Part shown: in pieces, positions 1 to 6,469 of the stretch
How the letters are laid out: each line of letters starts with the position of its first letter
How positions within the stretch are numbered: the first letter of the stretch is position 1
NCBI GenBank assembly: GCA_913050105.1
Contig: CAJWZN010000047.1
Location: 1-9,636 of the forward strand
Length of the DNA stretch: 9,636 nucleotides
Reading direction: 5' to 3'
Origin: an uncultured Synechococcus sp.
GTDB lineage: Bacteria > Cyanobacteriota > Cyanobacteriia > PCC-6307 > Cyanobiaceae
Program-made: the position numbers and the translations under genes
The notes under the pieces: model-generated
Database searches by the model: none
Seen by the model: the letters and a program-made list of their open reading frames with translations, nothing else
Told to the model about the DNA's origin: nothing

Positions 1-983
1 CGCATCGGGCATTCCCGCCGCAGTGTGGCCCCGACCGTTTTGCGACCGAGCCGCCGCTGCAGTTGGTCGAATCCCAGTGGTGTCGTTTCGCCGTTGCGCC
101 AGCAGATCACCTCTCCATCCAATACGGAGCCGTTCGGCAGAGCAGAGCCAATCTCCACAAGCTCAGGGAAGCTGTCGTTGACCAGTTCCTCCCCTCGGCT
201 CCACAGATAGATCCCACTGCCGCGACGGATCAACTGGCCGCGGATTCCATCCCATTTCCACTCCACTTGCCAATCACCGGGGTTGGTTTCATGCAGGCGG
301 TCCGGATCGAGTGGGCTGGCCAGAAAAAAGGGATAAGGGGTGCTGCTGGAGCGGCGTTCTTCCGCATCCTCGGGAGCTGTGAGCTGCTGAAATCGCAGTG
401 CTGATGGTTCGAAGCCACCCATCAGCCGCTGCACCACAAGGTTCTCGTCCAATGCAAAGGCCTGGGCCACGGCCCGGCTGATCAGCCCCGTGGAAACCCC
501 AACTCGAAATCCTCCGGTCAGCAGTTTGTTGACCATGAAGTGCTGTTCGATGGGCACGGCCTGCCACAGAGCAAGCATGGCGTCGCTCTGATCCTCATCC
601 GGCAGGCCGCTGATCGCTGGCAGCAAGGTCTCCATCCACCAGTGCAGTGGTCGGTCCGTTGAGATCTGAGGCAGGGCTGCCTCCACGGGAGCAAGGTTCT
701 GCATCACTGCAGGCCAGAGCAGGGTGATCGTCTCCGCGGAGTCCCCCACCTGCCCATGGCAGTCATCAATCAACCAGTCGGACAGTCCACCGCGATCACG
801 AAGAATCTCCCGTAGGCGCCGTCCGGTGATCAGCCGCCGCCGCCGCTTTCCCAGAAGCAGGGTCAGGGCCCATGCGGCATCTTCCGGATCGGCCTCACGG
901 AAGTGATCCACAAGCGCGGCAACCTTCGCGCGAGTCCCGGTGACGCGATCCAGTTGATCGAACAGGGCCTGGAAGGCCTCCAT
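1..983 (-). CDS. ATP-dependent DNA ligase, ligase-associated (PP_1105-like) family, partial: C-terminus beyond the left edge
   Basis: Seals nicks in DNA with ATP through a lysyl-AMP intermediate. I translated the minus strand from ATG at 983-981: 327 complete codons are open to the window edge with no stop. Residues 1 to about 200 form the helical N-terminal DNA-binding region, with the Arg-rich stretch KRRRRLITGRRLREIL near residues 50-65. The adenylation domain follows: nucleotidyltransferase motif I is EWKWDGIR, with the nucleophilic Lys at 243; LWSRGEE near 260-266 fits motif Ia; VLDGE (Glu291) fits motif III. Motifs IV, V and the OB fold, roughly 200 residues, should lie to the left of the window. 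The family is known from a bacterial repair cassette with an MBL-fold exonuclease, an Lhr-type helicase and a phosphoesterase; the exonuclease is at 2162-3148. The start shares CATG with the divergent gene. This is distinct from the NAD-dependent replicative LigA. Confidence 0.93.
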   Translation of the reverse strand, partial: MEAFQALFDQLDRVTGTRAKVAALVDHFREADPEDAAWALTLLLGKRRRRLITGRRLREILRDRGGLSDWLIDDCHGQVGDSAETITLLWPAVMQNLAPVEAALPQISTDRPLHWWMETLLPAISGLPDEDQSDAMLALWQAVPIEQHFMVNKLLTGGFRVGVSTGLISRAVAQAFALDENLVVQRLMGGFEPSALRFQQLTAPEDAEERRSSSTPYPFFLASPLDPDRLHETNPGDWQVEWKWDGIRGQLIRRGSGIYLWSRGEELVNDSFPELVEIGSALPNGSVLDGEVICWRNGETTPLGFDQLQRRLGRKTVGATLRRECPM

Positions 984-1788
984 GGCGCCGGATGAACAGG
1001 CGTCATCCTGGCCAGCAGCTTGGCTCTTTGGCGTGGTCGCTTTTCTTCTCTCCAAATTGCTGCCCCTGCTGGTGCTTCCACTGGGGCTGGTGCTGCTGTT
1101 GCTTCTGCTGGGTTTGATCCGCCGGCGTCGTAGGCCGGTTGGCATCGCTTTTTTGCTGCTTTGGTTGTTCAGCACGGGGCTGGTGTCACAGATGCTCTGG
1201 CGCTTGGTGGAGCGTCCATGGCAGCGTCGATCGCCTGCGGATGCTCCCCAGGCCGACGCCATCGTTGTGCTGAGCGGTGGCCGCCATGCAGCGCCTGGCG
1301 TTTCCAGGATCAGTGAATGGCATGACCCGGATCGTTTCCTCGCTGGGATCGATCTGTACCGAACCGGACGCGCTCCACGCCTGCTGTTCACGGGAGGACA
1401 GAACCCCTTTCAGGCCGGTCTGCCCCCCGAAGGAGAGTTGTATCGCCGTGAGGCTTTGGCCCTTGGAGTTCCTCTGGGGGCACTGGAATCAACCCCACCG
1501 GTGCGCAACACGGCCGAAGAGGCCTCCGCGATTCGAGCGCTGCTACTCGATGCTTCCCCGCGGGTGTTGCTGGTGACCAGTGCCTTCCACATGCGCCGGG
1601 CCCAGCGCCTGTTCGAGCGGCAGGGAATGAAGGTTCTGCCGTTTCCGGTGGATTTCCAGGCCCGAGCTGTCTGGGGAGGTGCCATCGCGCGGGATCCGTT
1701 GATGTGGATCCCATCGACTCGTGGCCTCGATGACAGTTCGCGTGCTCTGCGGGAACTGATGGGCAGAGTCGTGTACCGAAGCTGGTGA
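982..1788 (+). CDS. YdcF/DUF218 family membrane protein
   Basis: DUF218 (YdcF/SanA/ElyC-type) protein, 268 aa. The family is linked to envelope functions, but its biochemistry is poorly defined. The N-terminus is membrane-embedded: an almost uninterrupted Leu/Val stretch at about residues 16-46, an RRRRR stop-transfer cluster at 47-51, and a second hydrophobic segment at about 54-68. The soluble domain starts near residue 90 and carries the usual motifs: AIVVLSGG (93-100), LLFTGG, NTAEEA and LLVTSAFHMRRA. Family knowledge supports the fold and membrane anchoring; substrate is unknown. ATG at 982 has GGAAGG at 971-976 upstream, but lies one base from the ligase ATG on the other strand. GTG at 1033 is an alternative that would begin just before the first hydrophobic segment and remove the overlap, although no clear ribosome site precedes it. 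Confidence 0.88.
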   Translation: MAPDEQASSWPAAWLFGVVAFLLSKLLPLLVLPLGLVLLLLLLGLIRRRRRPVGIAFLLLWLFSTGLVSQMLWRLVERPWQRRSPADAPQADAIVVLSGGRHAAPGVSRISEWHDPDRFLAGIDLYRTGRAPRLLFTGGQNPFQAGLPPEGELYRREALALGVPLGALESTPPVRNTAEEASAIRALLLDASPRVLLVTSAFHMRRAQRLFERQGMKVLPFPVDFQARAVWGGAIARDPLMWIPSTRGLDDSSRALRELMGRVVYRSW

Positions 1789-1889
1789 CAGCTGCGCAGA
1801 AACGAACATTTGTGTTGGTTTGCCAGGGCCTGACCGCGGGGAAGATCAGCTTCGAGATGCTCAAAGTTGATATTTGAAAGCTGCTCGGC

Positions 1890-2150
1890 ATGGGTCTGCT
1901 CTGGGAGAACCTCTCGTCTCAACTCGACAGCATCCGCTCAACAACGCCCGTTGCAGCTTCAGCAATCACGCCTGCAGCCGGTGATGCTCGTGATGATCCA
2001 TCCAATCGTCGTCGCCGCTTGGAACAGGCTTTGGTGGCCATCAAGGACAGTGGCAACACCACGATGATCGAATCACTCACCGCAGCGATCGAAGGTCGCG
2101 AGGCCAACCTGAATCTGCCGGATCTGCCCGAGGGCATCGGCACGTTCTGA
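1890..2150 (+). CDS. Small conserved-type hypothetical protein, 86 aa
   Basis: I do not recognise a named family. The 86-aa product has no signal peptide or membrane segment. A low-complexity Ser/Thr/Ala/Pro part (residues 8-35) leads into an RRRRLEQALVAI segment and a second helix-forming stretch (MIESLTAAIEGREANL), then ends in a Pro/Gly-rich tail. That charged, alternating pattern suggests a small helical soluble protein. Codon use looks like the neighbouring genes, and GAAAG at 1876-1880 lies 9 nt before the ATG. It follows the DUF218 gene on the same strand after about 100 nt and converges on the exonuclease gene, whose stop is 12 nt away. A real gene is likely; the function is unknown. 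Confidence 0.65.
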   Translation: MGLLWENLSSQLDSIRSTTPVAASAITPAAGDARDDPSNRRRRLEQALVAIKDSGNTTMIESLTAAIEGREANLNLPDLPEGIGTF

Positions 2151-2153
2151 GTC

Positions 2154-2172
2154 AGTCGGTCTCAGTCCGACT
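2154..2172. terminator. Possible short hairpin between convergent genes
   Basis: AGTCGG (2154-2159) and CCGACT (2167-2172) are perfectly complementary around a 7-nt loop. The hairpin lies between the stop of the 86-aa gene and the 3' end of the exonuclease gene, and includes the exonuclease stop codon. There is no T-run on either strand, so a role in termination is only a suggestion. Confidence 0.3.
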
Positions 2173-3148
2173 CACCTTCGAACAGGGTCTCCAAGGGTTC
2201 GGCATCAATCCCCTCCGACTCCTTGAGATAGCGCGCAAGGACGTCACTCTGGCCGTGGGTGACGTAGACCTTTTTTGCCCCGGATTCACGAACGGTTCGG
2301 AGCAGCCCTGCCCAGTCGGCATGGTCGCTCAGCACAAAACCCCGTTCGTAACCCCTGCGACGCCGGGCTCCACGCACGGCCATCCAGCCAGAGGCGAACC
2401 CTGTTTGAGGGGTCTTGAACCGTCTCATCCAGCTGGATCGGTGCGCCGAAGGCGGCGCCAGCACCAGTCGTCCCGCCAGCGTTTCTTTGCGAGAAAGTTC
2501 GCTCACCGGACGGCTGGGGGTCATCGGCACTCCGGCGTCTCGGTAGTGGCGCGTCACGGTTTCCACGGCTCCGTGGAGAAGCACCTCCTCATCCACGCCG
2601 ATCGCCTGCAGTTCCGCCAGCAGGCGTTGCGCTTTGCCGAAGGCATAACAGAACAGCAACGATGGGCGGTTTCGGTCCCCCTGCCACCAGTCGCGAATCT
2701 CGCGGGCCACACAATCCCCGGATTGCCAGCGGTAAATCGGCAGTCCGAAGGTCGCCTCGGTGATCAGAACATCGCAACGAACCGGTTCGAACGGATCACA
2801 ACTGGGGTCGTTGTCGCGTTTGTAATCGCCGCTGACAACCCAGACTTCTCCATCCGCCTCCAGGCGGATCTGGGCTGATCCGAGCACATGTCCTGCGCTG
2901 TGGAATGACACCTTGCACTGCCCCAGCCAGATGTTTTCGCCGTAGTGCACCGGGTGGAAGGTGATGTCCTGTCCAAGGCGCTGACGCAGAACGCCTTCAC
3001 TTCGATCAATGGCCCAGTACTCCCCGCAACCTGCACGTGCATGGTCGGCATGGGCATGGGTGATGAGGGCTCGAGGTACGGGACGCCAGGGATCGATCCA
3101 TGCGTCGGCTGCTCTGCAGTACAGACCCTGGGGCGTGTGTTCAATCAC
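2162..3148 (-). CDS. DNA ligase-associated exonuclease (metallo-beta-lactamase fold)
   Basis: 328 aa, the usual length for this family. It is a metal-dependent nuclease with a metallo-beta-lactamase plus beta-CASP-like architecture; a characterised bacterial relative from the same cassette is a manganese-dependent DNase. Metal ligands are all present: HAHADH (His31, His33, Asp35, His36), SAGHVLGSAQ (His87), SGDYK (Asp108), SDHADW (His276), plus VTHGQ (His298) near the C-terminus. TEATFG at 130-135 is typical of CPSF/RNase J-related proteins. Many older annotations call it an mRNA 3'-end processing exonuclease; the ligase 1.2 kb away argues for DNA repair. The start is GTG at 3148-3146, giving MIEHTPQGLYC; I see no strong ribosome site before it and no in-frame ATG close upstream. 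Two plus-strand genes separate it from the ligase, so the two are not co-transcribed. Confidence 0.93.
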   Translation of the reverse strand: MIEHTPQGLYCRAADAWIDPWRPVPRALITHAHADHARAGCGEYWAIDRSEGVLRQRLGQDITFHPVHYGENIWLGQCKVSFHSAGHVLGSAQIRLEADGEVWVVSGDYKRDNDPSCDPFEPVRCDVLITEATFGLPIYRWQSGDCVAREIRDWWQGDRNRPSLLFCYAFGKAQRLLAELQAIGVDEEVLLHGAVETVTRHYRDAGVPMTPSRPVSELSRKETLAGRLVLAPPSAHRSSWMRRFKTPQTGFASGWMAVRGARRRRGYERGFVLSDHADWAGLLRTVRESGAKKVYVTHGQSDVLARYLKESEGIDAEPLETLFEGESD

Positions 3149-3187
3149 GGTCGGACTGTCAGCATTCGTTCAGACGCCGCGTTCAAC

Positions 3188-3337
3188 ATGCATCCCGAAG
3201 AGGACAGCGATTTTCGCGAATCCTGGGCTGATGTGGGGTCGCGTCCTCCACGGGATGCTCAGCGGCATTTCCAGTTCAAGGAAGCGGGGGTTGAGCGCTT
3301 TAACGACGTCTACGACGACGGTTACGACGACGACTGA
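3188..3337 (+). CDS. Putative short acidic protein, 49 aa
   Basis: A 49-codon frame starts at ATG 3188 and stops at TGA 3335-3337. The product is strongly acidic: it begins MHPEEDSDFRESWADVG, has a central RPPRDAQRHFQFKEAGVERF segment and ends in DVYDDGYDDD. The residue choice, with amphipathic central part and Asp/Tyr tail, looks like a real small protein rather than random translation, and it fills the otherwise empty gap between the exonuclease start and nadA. The frame is open further upstream into the exonuclease gene on the other strand; a GTG about 50 nt upstream could extend it. No convincing ribosome site was found. No family recognised; function unknown. Confidence 0.5.
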   Translation: MHPEEDSDFRESWADVGSRPPRDAQRHFQFKEAGVERFNDVYDDGYDDD

Positions 3338-3362
3338 GCCACAGCTGCTCTTCAGCGGCTCA
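3335..3362. terminator. Hairpin spanning both stop codons of convergent genes
   Basis: TGAGCC (3335-3340) pairs with GGCTCA (3357-3362). Inside, GCTG (3344-3347) pairs with CAGC (3353-3356), leaving an ACA bulge and a 5-nt loop. It covers the TGA of the short acidic ORF and the stop of nadA, so it could act in both directions. No T-tract follows on either strand, so intrinsic termination would be weak. Confidence 0.4.
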
Positions 3363-4284
3363 TGGCCAGCATCCGCTCGATCGGCGCCAGGGCTCGCACC
3401 CGTATCGATTCCTCCATTTCGATGGCCGGCTCCAGAGTGTCAAGGCAGTCACGCAGTTTCTCCAACGTGTTCAGGCGCATGTGGGGGCAGGCATTACAGC
3501 TGCAGCCATCGATGCCCGGTACGTCCATCAGTGCCTTGTCAGGGACGCGCTGCTTCATCTGGTGAAGGATCCCAGGCTCGGTGAGAACAATGAAGCTGTT
3601 CGCTGAGCTCATTTCCGTGTGGTTGAGCAGCTTGCTTGTGGAGCCAATGAAGTCAGCCAGATCAAGCAGGTTTTCTTCGCACTCCGGATGCGCGATCACC
3701 TCCGCCTCCGGGTGCTCCAGTTTCAACTGCAGCAGAGCCTCTTCGCTGAAGGCCTCGTGCACCGAGCAGCGTCCTGGCCACAGCGTCAGGTCCCGCCCGC
3801 TGTGACGTTGAACCCAGCGTCCGAGGTTGCGATCCGGCGCGAACAGCACCGGTCGGTCCGCGGGTAGCTGACGGACCAGATCAACAGCGTTGCTGCTGGT
3901 GCAGATCAGGTCACTCTGGGCTTTCACTGCTGCAGTGCAGTTGATGTAACTCACCACCAGATGATCGGGATGCCGAGCTCGGAAGTCGGCGAATTCATCG
4001 GCAGGGCAGTCATCCGCCAGTGAGCAGCCGGCATCGAAGTCCGGCAGCACGACGGTTTTTTCGGGGCAGAGAATCTTGGCGGTTTCCGCCATGAAGTGGA
4101 CACCGCAGAAGGCGATCACATCGGCATCGGTGTTTGCTGCCTTGCGGGACAACTCGAGCGAGTCACCGATGAAATCAGCGATGTCCTGGATTTCAGGCTC
4201 CTGGTAGTAGTGCGCCAGCACCACGGCATTGCGTTCCCGCTTCAGTCGCTCGATCGCTTCCACAAGGGCTGTGTCAGCGCTCAT
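3352..4284 (-). CDS. nadA: Quinolinate synthase NadA
   Basis: Condenses iminoaspartate (from NadB) with dihydroxyacetone phosphate to make quinolinate in de novo NAD synthesis; cytoplasmic [4Fe-4S] enzyme. The family signature is clear: LAHYYQEPEIQDIADFIGDS near the N-terminus, FCGVHFMAETAKIL, VSYINCTAAVKA, HPECEEN, and GCSCNACPHM near the C-terminus. The three conserved cluster ligands are Cys116, Cys202 and Cys266 when numbered from the chosen start. I chose ATG at 4284 (MSADTALVEAIERLK, 310 aa), because the 13 residues added by the ATG at 4323 are a Pro/Ser-rich run without the look of the family and would overlap the divergent phosphoesterase. Neither start has a strong ribosome site. It is convergent with the short acidic ORF, with the two stops 14 nt apart. 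Confidence 0.96.
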   Translation of the reverse strand: MSADTALVEAIERLKRERNAVVLAHYYQEPEIQDIADFIGDSLELSRKAANTDADVIAFCGVHFMAETAKILCPEKTVVLPDFDAGCSLADDCPADEFADFRARHPDHLVVSYINCTAAVKAQSDLICTSSNAVDLVRQLPADRPVLFAPDRNLGRWVQRHSGRDLTLWPGRCSVHEAFSEEALLQLKLEHPEAEVIAHPECEENLLDLADFIGSTSKLLNHTEMSSANSFIVLTEPGILHQMKQRVPDKALMDVPGIDGCSCNACPHMRLNTLEKLRDCLDTLEPAIEMEESIRVRALAPIERMLAMSR

Positions 4285-4328
4285 CGGGGTCAGGACCGGG
4301 CAGGATGGCGACAGCCTAGGCATCGGCT

Positions 4329-5186
4329 CTGACCGATCTTCATCTCGCCATCGCTGGAGACCTTCACGGCGCCTGGGGCAAAGCGGATGAGGAGCTGCTG
4401 GAACGGCTTCAACCGGACGCTGTTTTGTTTGTGGGAGATCTCAGCGATGGGGATCTCCGTCTCACCCGTCGCCTGCGGCAGTTGCCCTTCCCCTTGGCGC
4501 TGATTCTGGGCAACCATGACCGGGGCCGGGATCGCAGTGGAGAGCTGCTGCGCCAGCAATTGGCGCTGGTGAAAGATGTGGATTGCGGGTGGGGTCGTCT
4601 CGACCTCGATCCGCTGCCGCTCTCGGTGGTTGGTGGACGTCCCTGCAGTTCCGGGGGTGGTTATTACCTTTCGCAGGCGGTGGAAGCGGTTTACGGACCA
4701 GTCACCCTGGAACAATCCGCTGAAAGGATTGTGGCGGCCGCGGCCCTTGTTCCGGCGGAACAACCGCTTGTGCTCATGGCCCATTGCGGCCCCAGCGGCC
4801 TCGGCTCTGATCCCTCAAGCCCCTGCGGTCGGGACTGGAAGATTCCAGCAGTGGACTGGGGCGATCAGGATCTGGCTCTGGCACTTGATCGCATCGCTCG
4901 CACACGCGTGCCCGATCTCGTCATCTTCGGCCACATGCATCACCAACTCAAGCGGGGCTCTGGCCTGCGCACCAGCCTGATGCGGGATCGGCGTGGGATT
5001 GCCTACGTGAATGCTGCCTGCGTTCCCCGCAGCGGTGTGAACGATCAGGGGGAGACCCTTCTGCATCTGTCCTGGGCCGAATTCAGCGGTAGGCGGCTCT
5101 CGCACCTGAGTCACCGTTGGTATCAACCGGACGGAACGCTCGTTCACGAGGAGCTTCTCCCGGACAATGAGTTTCTGGCGTGTTGA
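4329..5186 (+). CDS. Calcineurin-like metallophosphoesterase (TIGR04168-like), non-standard start
   Basis: Dinuclear-metal phosphoesterase of the type shared by cyanobacteria and plastid-bearing plants; substrate unknown. All metal motifs are visible, numbered from CTG 4329: GDLHG (Asp11, His13), VGDLSDG (Asp37), GNHD (Asn62, His63), MAHCGPSG (His152), FGHMHH (His202, His204). The start is abnormal. Reading upstream in frame from GDLHG there is no ATG, GTG or TTG before a TAG at 4317-4319. An in-frame ATG lies at 4305, only four codons before that TAG. The first conventional start downstream (TTG 4425) would delete the DxH motif and probably the activity. I therefore give CTG 4329 as the provisional start (285 aa); an ATG at 4305 followed by a nonsense mutation or a sequence error is the main alternative. 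It overlaps the glycosyltransferase by 7 nt. Product certain, 5' end uncertain. Confidence 0.85.
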   Translation: MTDLHLAIAGDLHGAWGKADEELLERLQPDAVLFVGDLSDGDLRLTRRLRQLPFPLALILGNHDRGRDRSGELLRQQLALVKDVDCGWGRLDLDPLPLSVVGGRPCSSGGGYYLSQAVEAVYGPVTLEQSAERIVAAAALVPAEQPLVLMAHCGPSGLGSDPSSPCGRDWKIPAVDWGDQDLALALDRIARTRVPDLVIFGHMHHQLKRGSGLRTSLMRDRRGIAYVNAACVPRSGVNDQGETLLHLSWAEFSGRRLSHLSHRWYQPDGTLVHEELLPDNEFLAC

Positions 5187-6268
5187 TCTACGCCTGCAGC
5201 AGCAGCCATGGATTTGGCCATGCGGCAAGGGATGCGGCTGTGCTTCAGCAGCTCCGCCAGCTGCGCCCTGACTGGACGCTCGTGATGAGTTCAGCCATCG
5301 AGCCGAGTTTCCTGACGACACTGCTGAACGATCAGGCAATCCTGCAGCGACGTTGTCGATGGGATGTGGGGGTGATCCAGGCCGATGCCCTGGCATCCGA
5401 TCCGGCGGCCACTCTGCATGCGTTGGCACAGCTGGATGAGGATTTGCCCGATCTGCTCAGGCGGGAGGTCGACTGGATCCGCTCCTGGAGAGAGCCAACG
5501 CTGTTGCTTGCTGATGTTCCACCGGCAGCAGCTCAGCTGGCGAACGCGCTGGATGCGCCTCTGGTCTGGATGAGCAACTTCGGTTGGGACGATATCTATC
5601 GGCCGTTTGGTGAAGCCTTTCTCGATCACGTGGAGCGTGCACGCTCGGCCTACGCCAGTGGCCTGTTTCTGTTGCGCTGCCCCTTCGATCTCCCGATGGA
5701 CTGGGGATTGGAGGAGCAATCCCTGGGCTTGGTCTGCAGTGAGCCCAGACCTCTGCCGCTGAAGCTGATCGACAGCCTCAGAGCCTCTGATCGGCCATGG
5801 GTGCAGGTGGGCTTCGGTGGAATGGGTCTGCGGTTGTCTGCGCAGTTGTTTGCCCACTGGCCGGATCTGGGATTCCTGATGGCGGAACCGGTTCATCCGA
5901 ACGATCGCGACGTGTTGGAGCAGGTGCCCAACCTCATGTTGCTGCCGAAGGGCCTACGCCCTCTCGATGCTTTTCCCTATTGCGTGCGCCATCTGGGCAA
6001 ACCTGGATTCAGCACGTTCAGCGAAGCCATGGCGCTGGACGTTGGCCTCCATGTGGTGGAACGCCATGGCTTTGCCGAAGTGGACGCCCTGCTGGCGGGG
6101 TTGAAGAACCATGGTCGCCATCGCCTGTTGAGCAGATGGCAGCTGGAGACGGGTGACTGGCAGCTCGATCAACCCTTGGAGGTTCCGAAGGAGCCCCCCC
6201 TGCCTGCGAATGGTGCTCTTCAGGCGGCTGCCTGTCTGATCGAATTGGCCGAGCGGCACGCCGACTGA
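5180..6268 (+). CDS. GT-B-like glycosyltransferase (MurG/UGT-like)
   Basis: 362 aa, starting at GTG 5180, giving MLIYACSSSHGFGHAARD. The N-terminal SHGFGHAAR loop (residues 9-17) resembles the glycine/histidine loop after the first beta strand of GT-B enzymes and the N-terminal domain of plant arabinokinases. The second half has GFGGMG (211-216), like the start of the nucleotide-sugar-binding domain, and HLGKPGFSTFSEAMA (271-285), the usual donor-binding Gly-Glu region. No signal peptide or membrane segment is seen, so it is probably cytosolic or peripheral at the membrane. Donor and acceptor cannot be read from the sequence. The GTG sits inside the end of the phosphoesterase gene (7-nt overlap), which points to translational coupling; the two may act in the same pathway, though that is inference. 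Confidence 0.78.
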   Translation: MLIYACSSSHGFGHAARDAAVLQQLRQLRPDWTLVMSSAIEPSFLTTLLNDQAILQRRCRWDVGVIQADALASDPAATLHALAQLDEDLPDLLRREVDWIRSWREPTLLLADVPPAAAQLANALDAPLVWMSNFGWDDIYRPFGEAFLDHVERARSAYASGLFLLRCPFDLPMDWGLEEQSLGLVCSEPRPLPLKLIDSLRASDRPWVQVGFGGMGLRLSAQLFAHWPDLGFLMAEPVHPNDRDVLEQVPNLMLLPKGLRPLDAFPYCVRHLGKPGFSTFSEAMALDVGLHVVERHGFAEVDALLAGLKNHGRHRLLSRWQLETGDWQLDQPLEVPKEPPLPANGALQAAACLIELAERHAD

Positions 6269-6469
6269 TCACTTCTAAAAAATATTTCCCCAGGAAACAT
6301 CTCTCACTCGATGTGGCAGTGGACGATTTTTTGATCGGCATAGTAACCCATTGCGTTTCTTGTCTCTTCCGGCACATTCTCCCCATGGCAAAAAGGTATT
6401 CTTTTGCTCCCAAGAGGGAATAGTTTCCCTCTCAATTGCAGATTCAACATTCAATTAGAAGCCTTTTTT
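6269..6469 (+). other. AT-rich intergenic leader before the lysozyme-like gene
   Basis: This 201-nt stretch is clearly richer in A/T than the surrounding genes, with runs such as CTAAAAAATATTT (from 6275), GATTTTTTGATC and CTTTTTTATG. It probably holds the promoter and 5' untranslated region of the downstream gene. TTGCGT (6351-6356) and ACATTC (6374-6379) are a poor promoter pair; TATTCT (6397-6402) is a possible -10 element without a clear -35. ATTCAA is repeated in tandem at 6442-6454. No strong terminator for the preceding glycosyltransferase gene was found. Confidence 0.4.
6413..6432 (+). promoter_or_regulatory. Perfect 8-bp hairpin in the 5' leader
   Basis: AGAGGGAA (6413-6420) and TTCCCTCT (6425-6432) are exact reverse complements around a TAGT loop. 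The right arm ends 37 nt before the ATG at 6470. It has no T-run directly after it, so it is not a typical terminator; it may be a 5' leader structure affecting stability or translation, or a protein-binding palindrome. The structure is seen directly; its role is inference. Confidence 0.45.

Noticed and set aside
63..404. 113-aa plus-strand open frame and several minus-strand frames in 1-980
   Set aside because: These are shadows of the ligase frame, which carries the KWDGIR motif and is open from 983 to the window edge.
1388..1922. Two minus-strand frames of about 170 aa opposite the DUF218 gene
   Set aside because: No motifs, Pro/Arg/Ser-rich composition, and overlap with a well-supported gene.
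2255..2878. 207-aa plus-strand open frame
   Set aside because: It lies entirely opposite the exonuclease gene, which has complete metal-binding motifs; the plus-strand product has no recognisable domain.
4329..5186. Idea that this phosphoesterase is the ligase-cassette phosphoesterase
   Set aside because: Its length and the spacing of GDLHG, GDLSDG and GNHD fit the TIGR04168-like cyanobacterial/plant group better, and it pairs with a glycosyltransferase.
6280..6310. AGGAAACA near 6290, reminiscent of the Yfr2-type small RNA motif of picocyanobacteria
   Set aside because: Only one copy, with no flanking stem or terminator; not enough to call an RNA gene.
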